Source: CALUTH01 sp964452495 (GTDB taxonomy: Bacteria; Cyanobacteriota; Vampirovibrionia; Gastranaerophilales; Gastranaerophilaceae). From it: 64,000 nucleotides of DNA. The first letter of the stretch is position 1. The number at the start of each line of letters is the position of its first letter. Positions 7,825 to 16,214 of this stretch are shown one piece after another. The stretch covers positions 1 to 64,000 of the forward strand of contig CAYVMC010000007.1 of NCBI GenBank assembly GCA_964452495.1, in the 5' to 3' direction. The notes under the pieces are model-generated. The model did no database searches. It had not been told where the DNA came from and saw only the letters and a program-made list of their open reading frames with translations. A program made the translations under genes and the position numbers.

Positions 7825-8482
7825 CAAACAACCGGTTTATCAGTTCTTCACAATTATTATTTATAAGTGCCTGTTTAAGGTTTTTGCACGATTCACATTT
7901 CCCGCAATTTTTGTTTGCTTTATTATAACAGCTTCTCACAAGTTCTAACGGTACACCCTTATCCAGAGCAATTTTAACTATATCATCCTTGGTACAATTT
8001 ATCAAGGGGGCGTAAACTTCGGGCTTAACAAGGGTTGAGAACGATAATGCAGAATTTATTCTTTCTATAAATTCTTTTGTATTATCAGGAAAAGTTTTTC
8101 CTTCCTGAGCATTTGCCCCAAACAATATATGCGTAAAATTATACGTATCAGCAAACGCGGCAGCAATATTTAAAAACAGTCCGTTTCTATTAGGCACCCA
8201 GACAGCCTGCATACTCTCATTCGTACCAAAGTTGCTATCCGGAACATTACTGTCTGAAACCAGTGAGGTTTTTGTAATATCCTTCAGCCAGTCAAGTTTT
8301 ATTACTCTATGTTCTACATTGTAATATTTACAAACTCTTTCCGATGCTTTAATCTCTTCTTCAACCGGTTTTTGCCCGTAATTAAAAGTAAGAGCAAGTG
8401 TAATATTATATTCTTCTCTTGCAGCACCTAACGTTACTACCGAATCAAGCCCCCCTGATAAAAGAATAACTGATTTGTTCAT
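7811..8482 (-). CDS. queC: 7-cyano-7-deazaguanine synthase
   Basis: QueC converts 7-carboxy-7-deazaguanine to preQ0 using ATP and ammonia, a step towards queuosine in tRNA wobble positions. The PP-loop SGGLDSVV lies at the N-terminus, and the C-terminal zinc site is present as CYNKANKNCGKCESC. I start at 8482 (223 residues), directly after the stop of the upstream HEAT gene; upstream in-frame Mets lie inside that gene. No queD, queE or queF is in the window, so the rest of the pathway must be elsewhere. Confidence 0.95.
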   Translation of the reverse strand: MNKSVILLSGGLDSVVTLGAAREEYNITLALTFNYGQKPVEEEIKASERVCKYYNVEHRVIKLDWLKDITKTSLVSDSNVPDSNFGTNESMQAVWVPNRNGLFLNIAAAFADTYNFTHILFGANAQEGKTFPDNTKEFIERINSALSFSTLVKPEVYAPLINCTKDDIVKIALDKGVPLELVRSCYNKANKNCGKCESCKNLKQALINNNCEELINRLFDDGN

Positions 8483-8483
8483 T

Positions 8484-9437
8484 TTATTCATCCCCATCTT
8501 CATATTCAGCAATTAACGAATATGCCTCTGATTTTAAATAATCAGAATAGTCTTCACCTGCAATAACTTCATCAAGAATACTCCTGTCAGAAAGATTGTA
8601 AAGTGCAATAAGTGCATTTTTTTTTACTTCATCATCAGGGTCGGTTAGACAGTATCTGATACATTCCTCCGCACGGGGATCACCACTGTTCATAAGGGCT
8701 TCTATCGCATTTATTCTAACCATTGGGGCCTCGTCAAGAAGAGATTTTTTTAAAGCTTTAAATATTTTTTCGTTCCGTACATTTAATTTTCCCAGAGCTT
8801 CAATAATTTTTTCTTTAAGAAACGAGAACTTGCTAAACATACCATGGTTACTATCCAGAATTGAAATAAGAGGTTCAACGGCTCGCAAATCTCCTATTGT
8901 ACCAAGAGCATTTGTCGCAGATTCCTTTAAATAAACCGATTTTTCATTCTCATCGGATACAAGATTGATAAGAGGTGTTACAGCAAATCTATCACCAATT
9001 TTACCCAATGCATCGGCACAGGCAAGCCGTACCCTGTAATGTTCATTTTTATTGTTCATGCAGTCAAGCAATACGGTTACAAATGCCGTGTCTTTATAAT
9101 TTGCAATTGCTTTAGCACACATTACCCTTAAATTAATACTTTCATCAGTATCATCTTCCGGAGTTTTAACCAGAAGTTTAACAATAGAAGGCAGCGAAGA
9201 GCTGTCCCGATAATTATCCGAACATTTAACAATCTGTATCAAATATTCAGGATCGCTAATTGTCCCGAGTAGATAGTTGTATATTTCAATTAAATCTTTC
9301 CTGTCATAAAACTCTTCAAGTCCTGATATATTATGCAAAACCTCATTGTGGTCAATATTTTTATCAAGACCACATTGAAGAGCTATAGAATTCAAATCTA
9401 TTCCACAATTCTCATTCACAAAAACAAGATACAACAA
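8484..9437 (-). CDS. HEAT-repeat protein
   Basis: The protein has 317 residues. From about residue 75 it consists of repeated helical pairs with the HEAT/PBS-lyase-like signature A-x-ALG-x-IGD-x-RAV-x-PLI (ADALGKIGDRFAVTPLI, TNALGTIGDLRAVEPLI), then later variants such as IEALMNSGDPRAEE and ALIALYNLSDRS. Such solenoids act as protein-binding scaffolds; partner and process are unknown. The start is a TTG with AGGGGG a few bases upstream. It heads the minus-strand group with queC starting just after its stop (TAAATG-like junction). Confidence 0.85.
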   Translation of the reverse strand: MLYLVFVNENCGIDLNSIALQCGLDKNIDHNEVLHNISGLEEFYDRKDLIEIYNYLLGTISDPEYLIQIVKCSDNYRDSSSLPSIVKLLVKTPEDDTDESINLRVMCAKAIANYKDTAFVTVLLDCMNNKNEHYRVRLACADALGKIGDRFAVTPLINLVSDENEKSVYLKESATNALGTIGDLRAVEPLISILDSNHGMFSKFSFLKEKIIEALGKLNVRNEKIFKALKKSLLDEAPMVRINAIEALMNSGDPRAEECIRYCLTDPDDEVKKNALIALYNLSDRSILDEVIAGEDYSDYLKSEAYSLIAEYEDGDE

Positions 9438-9501
9438 ATCCCCCTGAATAGCAACAATCTTTACAAATTAAGGGAAATTTTTGTGGAAAAATTTACCATT
9501 A

Positions 9502-9852
9502 TTATTTAATAATAGAAACCCCGCCATTATTTGATTTTTTAAGCGGTTTAACTTTCTGCCCGCGATTTGATATTATACCGGGACGAAAACCATAGCCGCA
9601 ATTGGTGCAATAGATTTTATTTCCGTGAAGCTGCCCCTGTCTGTAATAGTTTTTAACTTTACATTTGGGACATTTGATACTGTATTTGTATGACGTTGGT
9701 GCTTTGCGTGTCTTATGCTTATTTATATCATCCTGTACTTCCGAAAATGAATCATACTCAATACTTGCCGCATCAGAACTCCCTGCTAGAATTGTAATTC
9801 CGGCGAGGGCAATAGTACAGACAACCAATAATATAATTGAAAATTTCTTCAT
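9502..9852 (-). CDS. Exported small zinc-ribbon protein
   Basis: The protein has 116 residues. Residues 1-28 form a signal peptide or N-terminal anchor (MKKFSIILLVVCTIALAG). Two CxxC pairs, CPKC and CTNC, separated by about 19 residues, form a probable zinc ribbon; the tail is basic with a Lys-rich stretch. A cytoplasmic-style zinc ribbon behind a signal sequence is unusual, since periplasmic Cys pairs often form disulfides, which may be the case here. It is transcribed alone, upstream of the HEAT gene. No function is recognised. Confidence 0.7.
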   Translation of the reverse strand: MKKFSIILLVVCTIALAGITILAGSSDAASIEYDSFSEVQDDINKHKTRKAPTSYKYSIKCPKCKVKNYYRQGQLHGNKIYCTNCGYGFRPGIISNRGQKVKPLKKSNNGGVSIIK

Positions 9853-10144
9853 TACTTAATCCTTTTTATAAAATTATAACAGTTTTTCATACCACCCGCA
9901 AGACTGGTGCAAAATATTATTTTTTTTGCCGGATTATGCTATATATTAAACATTGTAAAATCATATCTTTATCTATTTTAGCCTTACTTAATGTATGTTT
10001 AAATTATATAATGCCAATATTTACTAAATAAAATTTAGTTATCAAGAAACTTAAAAATTAAAATAGTTTTTCTTATTTGATTTCTATAACTTGTACACGA
10101 AACACAGTTGTTATATAATTTATCTTAATAAAGGTGAAGAAAGT

Positions 10145-11149
10145 ATGAAAGAACAAAAAATTGCAGTAATTGGTTACGGTCTGTGGGGTAAGAATATTGT
10201 AAGGAATTTCTACAACCTTAATACGCTCTCAACCGTTTGCGATTTAGATGAAGAAACTTTAAAAAAGGTAAAAGAGTTATATCCTTCTGTTAAAGTAACA
10301 AAGGACATGAATGATATTTTAACTGCTCCAGAAATTACCGGTGTTGTCGTTGTAACCCCGAGCCACACACACTTTAAAATAGTTAAGGCTCTTTTAAACG
10401 CCGGAAAACACGTTTATGTTGAAAAACCTATTTCTACTGTTGCGAGAGAAGCAAAAGAATTAACCGAACTTGCAGAGGAAAAAGGTCTGGTACTCATGGT
10501 CGGGCATCTTCTCCTTTACCATCCTGCTGTCAACAGGCTTAAAATGCTTATTGAAGAGGGTGTCCTCGGTGATCTTGTATACGCACAAAGTGATAGGTTG
10601 AATGTTAATTACTTCAAAAATGACAGAAGTGTTATGTGGGATTTAGCTCCACATGATGTTTCTATGATGGCTTATGTTACAGGTAAAACTCCGCTGCGTG
10701 TTGTTTCTGCAATTGGATGCTCATCCGATAGAAATGAAATAATGGATATAACCCACATAAGTATTGAATTTGAGGGAGGAATGCTCGGTCACATTTCTGA
10801 CAGCTGGATTACTCCGCAAAAACACGTCAATCTGCTTGTCAGAGGTACAAAGAAAACAGCTATTTTTGATGATACACTTCCTGAAAATAAACTCAAGCTG
10901 TACGACAATTTTGTCGCAAACAAGACAGAAGTTATTGCACTTGACTATCTTGAAATTGAACCTCTAAAACTGGAATGCCAGCATTTCTTAAATTGTTGTG
11001 CAACCGGACAGGAACCACGCTCAGACGGACAAAACGGCTATGTTGTAGTAAGTATTCTTGAAGAAGCAGAAAAAATAATGCTTGGCTCAAGAGTAAAAAT
11101 CCTTGATGAAAAAGAGAAAAATTTTGCAACATCACGTCTAAAACAGTAA
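10145..11149 (+). CDS. Gfo/Idh/MocA family oxidoreductase
   Basis: This 334-residue protein has an N-terminal Rossmann fold (AVIGYGLWGKNIV, dinucleotide-binding glycines) and the signature EKP (HVYVEKPIST) of the Gfo/Idh/MocA family, with the active-site region DLAPHDVSMM in the second domain. Members oxidise or reduce sugars, often nucleotide-sugar precursors such as UDP-N-acetylhexosamine derivatives. I start at 10145, where AAGGTGAAGAAAGT precedes ATG; an upstream ATG at 10091 has no such signal. The substrate cannot be read from the sequence, and no sugar pathway genes flank it. Confidence 0.9.
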   Translation: MKEQKIAVIGYGLWGKNIVRNFYNLNTLSTVCDLDEETLKKVKELYPSVKVTKDMNDILTAPEITGVVVVTPSHTHFKIVKALLNAGKHVYVEKPISTVAREAKELTELAEEKGLVLMVGHLLLYHPAVNRLKMLIEEGVLGDLVYAQSDRLNVNYFKNDRSVMWDLAPHDVSMMAYVTGKTPLRVVSAIGCSSDRNEIMDITHISIEFEGGMLGHISDSWITPQKHVNLLVRGTKKTAIFDDTLPENKLKLYDNFVANKTEVIALDYLEIEPLKLECQHFLNCCATGQEPRSDGQNGYVVVSILEEAEKIMLGSRVKILDEKEKNFATSRLKQ

Positions 11150-11266
11150 TTGTATCCCCCTGCCGGAGCCTTAAGATTGTATGCAAACCAAAAAAGGGGG
11201 GAGCAGGAGATAGTATATAGTATAGCTGCCGGCATAAAATGATAAACATATTAGCAAGAGGCATAT

Positions 11267-11872
11267 ATGGCAAATTTTATAACAATTTTTAGAGTAATTC
11301 TAATGTTTATAGGTGTATATCTAATATACGCTCACCTTGATAGTCAGGCTGCCGGAATCTGGGCGCTTGTGCTTACTATTCTTGCATTTGCAATGGACGG
11401 GCTAGACGGATATGTTGCAAGAAAATTCAATGAGTCATCAAAACTCGGAGCACTTCTTGATATAATGAGTGACAGAATTGTAGAAAACACTTTCTGGATT
11501 TTGTTTGCGGTTATGGGATGGCTATCTATTTTATTCCCGCTTATTGCAATCACAAGAGGTTTTATAACAGATACTATAAGAAGTGCCGCAATGGAAAAAG
11601 GATACACAGCCTTTGGTGCGACAACAATGCAGAAAAATCCGATTTGCGTATTTATCACATCATCAAAATTTATGAGAATAAGTTATGCAGTAGCCAAAGT
11701 TGCCGCATTTGTCGTTATTGTTGCCTCAAAAGTTCCAGGTTGTCCCGCTCCGGATATGGTCTTTACCATCGGATACTGGCTCGCAGTAATCGCAATAGTA
11801 TTTTGTGTTGTTCGCGGCTTGCCTGTTGTTATTGAATCTAAATACCTTTTTGAGAAAAATGAGCAGAATTAA
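11267..11872 (+). CDS. pgsA: CDP-alcohol phosphatidyltransferase (PgsA-like)
   Basis: This integral membrane enzyme of 201 residues transfers a phosphatidyl group from CDP-diacylglycerol to an alcohol, most likely glycerol-3-phosphate, the committed step to phosphatidylglycerol. The catalytic motif D-G-x2-A-R-x8-G-x3-D-x3-D is complete (D47, G48, A51, R52, G61, D65, D69). Several hydrophobic helices follow. The start has AGAGG upstream. It overlaps trmL by 14 nt. PgsA rather than another CDP-alcohol transferase is inferred from length and general style. Confidence 0.85.
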   Translation: MANFITIFRVILMFIGVYLIYAHLDSQAAGIWALVLTILAFAMDGLDGYVARKFNESSKLGALLDIMSDRIVENTFWILFAVMGWLSILFPLIAITRGFITDTIRSAAMEKGYTAFGATTMQKNPICVFITSSKFMRISYAVAKVAAFVVIVASKVPGCPAPDMVFTIGYWLAVIAIVFCVVRGLPVVIESKYLFEKNEQN

Positions 11873-12308
11873 TGTAGTTTTATATGAACCTGAAATTCCA
11901 CAAAACACCGGAAATATTGCACGCCTTTGTGCCTGTTGTGGTGCATCTCTATATCTTGTAGGAAAACTCGGATTTTCTTTATCAAGCAAATATACTAAAC
12001 GTGCCGGTTTGGATTACTGGGACAGTGTCGATTTGCATAAACTTGATAGCATGAACGAATTATATAAAGAATTTCCAAATAATACATTCTACTATTTGAC
12101 AACAAAATCAAGTAAACTCTATACTGATATAAAATACAAAGACGGAGATTTTCTGGTTTTTGGACCGGAAACACGCGGGCTGCCGGAAGAATACGTAAAA
12201 CAGGATACTGCTGTTACTATTCCAATGAAAGAAGGGCAGCGGAGTTTAAACCTTTCTAATTCGGTTGCAATTACGGTATATGAGGTTATAAGACAAAATG
12301 GAATTTAA
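11859..12308 (+). CDS. trmL: tRNA (cytidine(34)-2'-O)-methyltransferase, SPOUT family
   Basis: TrmL methylates the wobble-base ribose of leucine tRNAs using S-adenosylmethionine. The 149-residue sequence has the short TrmL form: PEIPQNTGNIARLC at the start, FGPETRGLP in the middle and the knot motif LNLSNSVAI near the end. The ATG at 11859 lies inside the last codons of pgsA, giving a coupled 14-nt overlap; an in-frame start further upstream would add residues that do not fit the family. The stop overlaps the start of the next gene. Confidence 0.93.
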   Translation: MSRINVVLYEPEIPQNTGNIARLCACCGASLYLVGKLGFSLSSKYTKRAGLDYWDSVDLHKLDSMNELYKEFPNNTFYYLTTKSSKLYTDIKYKDGDFLVFGPETRGLPEEYVKQDTAVTIPMKEGQRSLNLSNSVAITVYEVIRQNGI

Positions 12309-13107
12309 ACTTCCGGCTAGAAAAGAAGACTCACATAAAGGGACATTCGGTAAGGTTCTTAACATTTCCGGCTCCGAAAACTATACAGGTGCTGCGTACC
12401 TGTCAAGTATTTCTGCTCTAAAAACAGGCTGTGGGTACGTTACACTTGCAGCTTCTCATAAAGTTATTTCTTCTGTTTCATCACTAACTCCTGATATCGT
12501 ATATATGCCCATTACAGAGGTAAAAGATAAACTTGCAAATTATGATGTTGTTTCTATAGGATGTGGACTATCTGTAGAAACCGCAACTGCAATAATGTTT
12601 AAATCAATACTTGCAAAATTATCAACTCTTGATATTCCTATAGTCATTGATGCGGGCGGACTTACTTTGTTATCCAAGATGAAAAATCCAGAACTACCGC
12701 CCAAATTAATACTAACACCGCATCCTGCAGAAGCCGCAAGACTCTTGAAGGTTGAAACCGAAAAAGTTGCTGCAAAGCCGGATTTCTATGTTAAAAAACT
12801 CTCAAAAACATTTGAATGTACAACTGTTTTAAAAAGCCACAAAACACGGGTTTGTTCTACGGACGGCGAGATTTATATAAACGAAACAGGAAACAGCGCA
12901 CTTGCCAAAGCCGGCAGCGGTGACGTATTGTGCGGAATTATAACCGGACTTCTTGCCCAGAAAATGGAGATATTTGAAGCTGCAAAGACAGGTGTGTATC
13001 TTCACGGACTTACCGGAGAAATTGCTTCAAAAGAACTTACAGAATATTCTGTCCTTGCTTCTGATTTATTAAAATATATTCCGTTTGCAATAAAACATAT
13101 CTTATAA
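12298..13107 (+). CDS. nnrD: ADP/ATP-dependent NAD(P)H-hydrate dehydratase
   Basis: NnrD repairs hydrated NAD(P)H by dehydration at the expense of ADP or ATP. The 269 residues form only the ribokinase-like C-terminal domain of the two-domain Nnr enzyme: HKGTFGKVLNISGS at the start, LTPHPAEAARLL in the centre and the catalytic NSALAKAGSGDVLCGIITGL loop. The epimerase domain (NnrE) is absent and not adjacent. The gene overlaps trmL by 11 nt, so pgsA-trmL-nnrD form one translationally coupled operon. Confidence 0.92.
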   Translation: MEFKLPARKEDSHKGTFGKVLNISGSENYTGAAYLSSISALKTGCGYVTLAASHKVISSVSSLTPDIVYMPITEVKDKLANYDVVSIGCGLSVETATAIMFKSILAKLSTLDIPIVIDAGGLTLLSKMKNPELPPKLILTPHPAEAARLLKVETEKVAAKPDFYVKKLSKTFECTTVLKSHKTRVCSTDGEIYINETGNSALAKAGSGDVLCGIITGLLAQKMEIFEAAKTGVYLHGLTGEIASKELTEYSVLASDLLKYIPFAIKHIL

Positions 13108-13283
13108 TCCGTTTTATAATAACCATTACGGTAAGTTATTTACCCGTAAAAAAATATATGTTATAATATTTCCATATTAAATGTGTATCATATCAATATT
13201 ATGAACTTCACTAATATTCTTGTTTTACACTGTTCTAATTTACAAAATAGGCTTCACAAAACTTAACAATCGCAAAAATATTT

Positions 13284-13318
13284 GGCAATTATTTTATAAA
13301 GAAATACTTTATATATAT
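13284..13318 (+). promoter_or_regulatory. GCAAT/ACTTTAT promoter-like element before the RHH gene
   Basis: GGCAATT (13284-13290) and ACTTTATATATAT (13306-13318) share the exact 22-nt register (G of GCAAT to A of ACTTT) found also at 16158, 21432 and 35715, with a close variant on the minus strand at 21405. The start codon lies 53 nt after the ACTTT. It is interpreted as an alternative promoter or activator plus -10. Confidence 0.6.
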
Positions 13319-13358
13319 ACAAGAACGAAAACAGGATATTAGATAAGGAGAATAAATT

Positions 13359-13547
13359 ATGGCTAGAGTTTTAATTTCAATGCCGGAAGGATTTCTGGAT
13401 CAAATTGACGAAGTAGCAGACAATGAGAACCGCTCCCGCTCTGAATTGATTAGAGAAGCACTCAGGAGCTACATTCACAGAAGTAAAGTTAGAAATACAG
13501 CATATGCATCAAAAAATGCACAAATATTGGAGGCACTGCTTGATTAG
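13359..13547 (+). CDS. Ribbon-helix-helix (CopG/MetJ-type) DNA-binding protein
   Basis: This 62-residue protein fits a ribbon-helix-helix fold: a short strand (ARVLISMPEGF), then helix A (DQIDEVADNE), the turn NRSRSELIREALRSYI, and a short tail. Such dimers bind operator DNA with the N-terminal strand; many are antitoxins, but no toxin gene follows, as the next 90 nt contain only a terminator. It has AAGGAGAATAAATT before ATG and the GCAAT/ACTTTAT promoter-like element upstream. A free-standing transcriptional regulator is the better reading. Confidence 0.9.
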   Translation: MARVLISMPEGFLDQIDEVADNENRSRSELIREALRSYIHRSKVRNTAYASKNAQILEALLD

Positions 13548-13640
13548 TTACAGGGGATAACATAAAACCGTAATTGTGAGATAACTAATCATAAAAAAAT
13601 ACACGAGGAAAACATTAAACAAGAATTTACAAAAGAACGC

Positions 13641-13669
13641 AGCCGGTTTTAATAAACCGGCTTTTTTTT
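13641..13669 (+). terminator. Rho-independent terminator after the RHH gene
   Basis: AGCCGGTTT (13641-13649) pairs with AAACCGGCT (13654-13662), and eight T follow. The last T residues form the first part of the -35 box of the next gene. Confidence 0.95.
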
Positions 13670-13696
13670 GATATATTGATTTTTTTATTTTATAAT
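13668..13696 (+). promoter_or_regulatory. Promoter of the TPR-mnmE operon, leaderless
   Basis: TTGATA (13668-13673) and TATAAT (13691-13696) are 17 nt apart. The ATG begins 6 nt after the -10 box, so transcription should start at or within a base or two of the start codon, and no Shine-Dalgarno exists. This is the clearest leaderless case in the window. Confidence 0.75.
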
Positions 13697-13702
13697 TCTG
13701 GT

Positions 13703-14653
13703 ATGAAAAGGTTTTTACCCGTATTTATAATTTTATTATCTGTTTCATCTGTCTACTCTGCAGAACAGAATATTGATGTCCAAAGTATTTTTACACAAAA
13801 TAAAACAACGAATATAATCCAAACACAAGCTGCCTCCTCTGAAGAAAACCTATGCGAAACTGCTGTTCAAACACTCAATGCTGAACAGGTGTGTTTTAAT
13901 AAGGACAATACACCCGCAAAAGTACTTAATGAATCCTGCCAAAAGACAGATTTGATTGCTCCGGCAAATCCATCCAGTTCCACCGAAACACAAGAACTAA
14001 ATCTCGACAATATTAATACATCTGGCAATACAAATAAAGAAGTAAAAAGTGAAGTTAATACAGCTAAAACCCAGGCGATGCCGGAGGAAAATAAACGCAC
14101 CAAAGATCTCCGCAACGTACAAGGCACAGAGAAGCAAGCACTCAATCCCAAAGATTTGTATGCACAAGCTCTTGCTTTATACAGTGACAACTCGACAGAT
14201 GCTGCACTGGAAACATTCAAACTCATACCGGAATATGCAAGAACTTCAACAGCATGGCTTTTAATGGGAAATATCCTTGCCGATATGAAAAAACGTGATG
14301 AGGCTATTTTTATGTACAGGAGAGCGATTGCAGTAGATAAGGATAATTATAAAGCGTATTACAATCTTGGCAACATGTACCTAGAAGATGATATTTTTTA
14401 TACAGCAATTGATTGTTATAAAGATGCTATAAAAGCTAAAATGACTTTTCCCTACGCATACTATAATCTTGGAATTGCTTATGTCAAAACAGGTAATTTG
14501 AAAAAAGCAAAATCAGCCTTCCTTAATGCTATTGAATACAAAAAAGATGTGGCAGATTTTCATTATAACCTTGCTTATGTATACAAGTTAATGAATAAAC
14601 CTAAACTTGCACAAACATACCTTGATAACTACAACAAATTAATGGGGTATTAG
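13703..14653 (+). CDS. Exported TPR-repeat protein
   Basis: The protein has 316 residues: a signal peptide (MKRFLPVFIILLSVSSVYSA), a polar Thr/Asn/Glu-rich linker of about 120 residues, then four or five tetratricopeptide repeats (AWLLMGNILADMKKRDEAIF, AYYNLGNMYLEDDIFYTAI, AYYNLGIAYVKTGNLKKAK, FHYNLAYVYKLMNKPKLA). TPR arrays bind other proteins; a periplasmic scaffold is likely. The start is chosen for the signal peptide and because TATAAT ends 6 nt before it; a further upstream ATG at 13676 would precede the -10 box. mnmE follows after 3 nt. Confidence 0.87.
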   Translation: MKRFLPVFIILLSVSSVYSAEQNIDVQSIFTQNKTTNIIQTQAASSEENLCETAVQTLNAEQVCFNKDNTPAKVLNESCQKTDLIAPANPSSSTETQELNLDNINTSGNTNKEVKSEVNTAKTQAMPEENKRTKDLRNVQGTEKQALNPKDLYAQALALYSDNSTDAALETFKLIPEYARTSTAWLLMGNILADMKKRDEAIFMYRRAIAVDKDNYKAYYNLGNMYLEDDIFYTAIDCYKDAIKAKMTFPYAYYNLGIAYVKTGNLKKAKSAFLNAIEYKKDVADFHYNLAYVYKLMNKPKLAQTYLDNYNKLMGY

Positions 14654-14656
14654 GGA

Positions 14657-16009
14657 ATGAACGTTCTTGATGAATTTGATACAATTGCGGCAATCTCAAC
14701 CCCTTTCGGAACGGGAGGCGTCGGGGTTATAAGAGTTTCCGGCAGCAGGGCTTTTGATATTTTAGCTCGAATTTTTAACGGTAAAACTCCTGTTCAGGAT
14801 TTCAAACCTTTTCATTTTTATCACGGAACAATTGTTAACGGAAAAGACATTCTTGACGATGTTATTATTCTGCCGTTTTTTGAACCTAACAGTTACACAG
14901 GAGAAAATGTGTTTGAAGTTCAATGTCATGGCGGAATAAATGTTGTTGATTCAATTCTAGATTTAATTCTCAAAAATGGTGCCAGAATGGCAGAAAAAGG
15001 AGAGTTTACAAAACGTGCCTTTTTAAATAAAAAACTGGATCTTGCACAGGCAGAGGCGGTTGCAGATTTAATCCACTCAAAAACAAAAGATTTTGTTATT
15101 CCATCCTCAAAAAACCTTAAAGGTGCGTTATCCATAAAAGTCGGCGAGATTAAAAAAAATATTATTGACGTACTCTCAAGAATTGTTGCAGGGATTGATT
15201 TTCCAGAAGATGTAAAAGAACCGGAATATGATTATTTAATTGAAGAATTCCAAAAATCAATCACTGAAATTGATAAAATTCTTGCAAACGCAAAGTCTTC
15301 TAATATTATGCGGCAGGGAATTACTGTTTCTGTTGCAGGAAAGCCAAATGTAGGCAAATCCTCTTTATTTAATGCTCTTCTGAACCTTGAAAGGGCGATT
15401 GTAACCGAGATTGCAGGAACAACACGTGATGTTATCAAAGAAACACTGGATTTAGGTATTCCCGTTACACTTGTTGATACTGCGGGCATTCGTTCAGATA
15501 ACGGGATTGACAGAGTTGAACAAATTGGTATTGAATATTCAAAACAAACACTTGATGAATCTGATTGTGTAGTATTTGTTTATGATGCCTCTTGTGGTAT
15601 GGATGAAGAGGATAGAGAAATTTTAGAATTAATCAACTCTGATAAACTTATAATCTGTGCAAACAAATCTGATATGCCGCCTGCTATATCCCAAATTCCA
15701 GATGCAATTAATATTTCTGCAAAAACAGGAACAGGACTTAATAAACTTAAAGAAACAATAAAAAATAAAGTTTGTAATATTAATTTTGATGAACTGGATT
15801 ACGTAACTAATATCAGGCAGCAAAACTGTCTGCTGCGAGCCAAAGAAGCTCTTACCCAAGCACTCTCAGCCGCAGAGTACAAAGAACTGCAAGATTTAAT
15901 ATCAATTGATGTAAAATCTGCCGTCATTGCTCTGGATGAACTTAGCGGTGAAGTAATTACCGATAATGTATTAAACAATATTTTTGATAATTTTTGTATT
16001 GGTAAATAA
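14657..16009 (+). CDS. mnmE: tRNA uridine-5-carboxymethylaminomethyl(34) synthesis GTPase
   Basis: MnmE, with MnmG, modifies the wobble uridine of several tRNAs. The 450-residue protein has the N-terminal folate-binding domain (DTIAAISTPFGTGGVGVIRVSG), a helical domain with the G domain inserted (P-loop AGKPNVGKSS, DTAGIR, NKSD) and the essential C-terminal CIGK. It is complete and of normal length. It forms a two-gene operon with the TPR protein; mnmG is not in the window. Confidence 0.97.
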   Translation: MNVLDEFDTIAAISTPFGTGGVGVIRVSGSRAFDILARIFNGKTPVQDFKPFHFYHGTIVNGKDILDDVIILPFFEPNSYTGENVFEVQCHGGINVVDSILDLILKNGARMAEKGEFTKRAFLNKKLDLAQAEAVADLIHSKTKDFVIPSSKNLKGALSIKVGEIKKNIIDVLSRIVAGIDFPEDVKEPEYDYLIEEFQKSITEIDKILANAKSSNIMRQGITVSVAGKPNVGKSSLFNALLNLERAIVTEIAGTTRDVIKETLDLGIPVTLVDTAGIRSDNGIDRVEQIGIEYSKQTLDESDCVVFVYDASCGMDEEDREILELINSDKLIICANKSDMPPAISQIPDAINISAKTGTGLNKLKETIKNKVCNINFDELDYVTNIRQQNCLLRAKEALTQALSAAEYKELQDLISIDVKSAVIALDELSGEVITDNVLNNIFDNFCIGK

Positions 16010-16156
16010 ATCATTAAATCCCCTCCCTTCCGTTAAAACCACCAAACATCTATTACTCACCGTAGTTATATTAATCTATTCAAGCACATTTCTACATCCT
16101 GATTTTTAAGTAAGCAGTCATTTAATATCGTTTTTGTAAAGAAATCTTTACAAAAT

Positions 16157-16191
16157 AGCAATTTTTTTATAAAAAAAAACTTTATAAATAT
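16157..16191 (+). promoter_or_regulatory. GCAAT/ACTTTAT promoter-like element before the LysM gene
   Basis: AGCAATTTTTT (16157-16167) and ACTTTATAAATAT (16179-16191) are in the same 22-nt register as the copies at 13285, 21432 and 35715. The ATG lies 36 nt after the ACTTT, with a GGGGGG ribosome binding site between. Confidence 0.6.
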
Positions 16192-16214
16192 GTAGATATT
16201 ACACGGGGGGAACT

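Noticed and set aside
11150..11266. Structured RNA between the oxidoreductase and pgsA
   Set aside because: TATCCCCCTGC can pair imperfectly with GCAGGAGATA, and CTGCCGG occurs twice, but the helix has mismatches and an unstructured loop, so it does not stand out.
13130..13156. Terminator after nnrD
   Set aside because: TACGGTAA and TTACCCGTA pair with a bulge, but what follows is an A run, not T, on the coding strand.
13359..13547. Antitoxin of a toxin-antitoxin pair
   Set aside because: The ribbon-helix-helix gene is followed within 130 nt by a terminator, with no toxin frame on either side.
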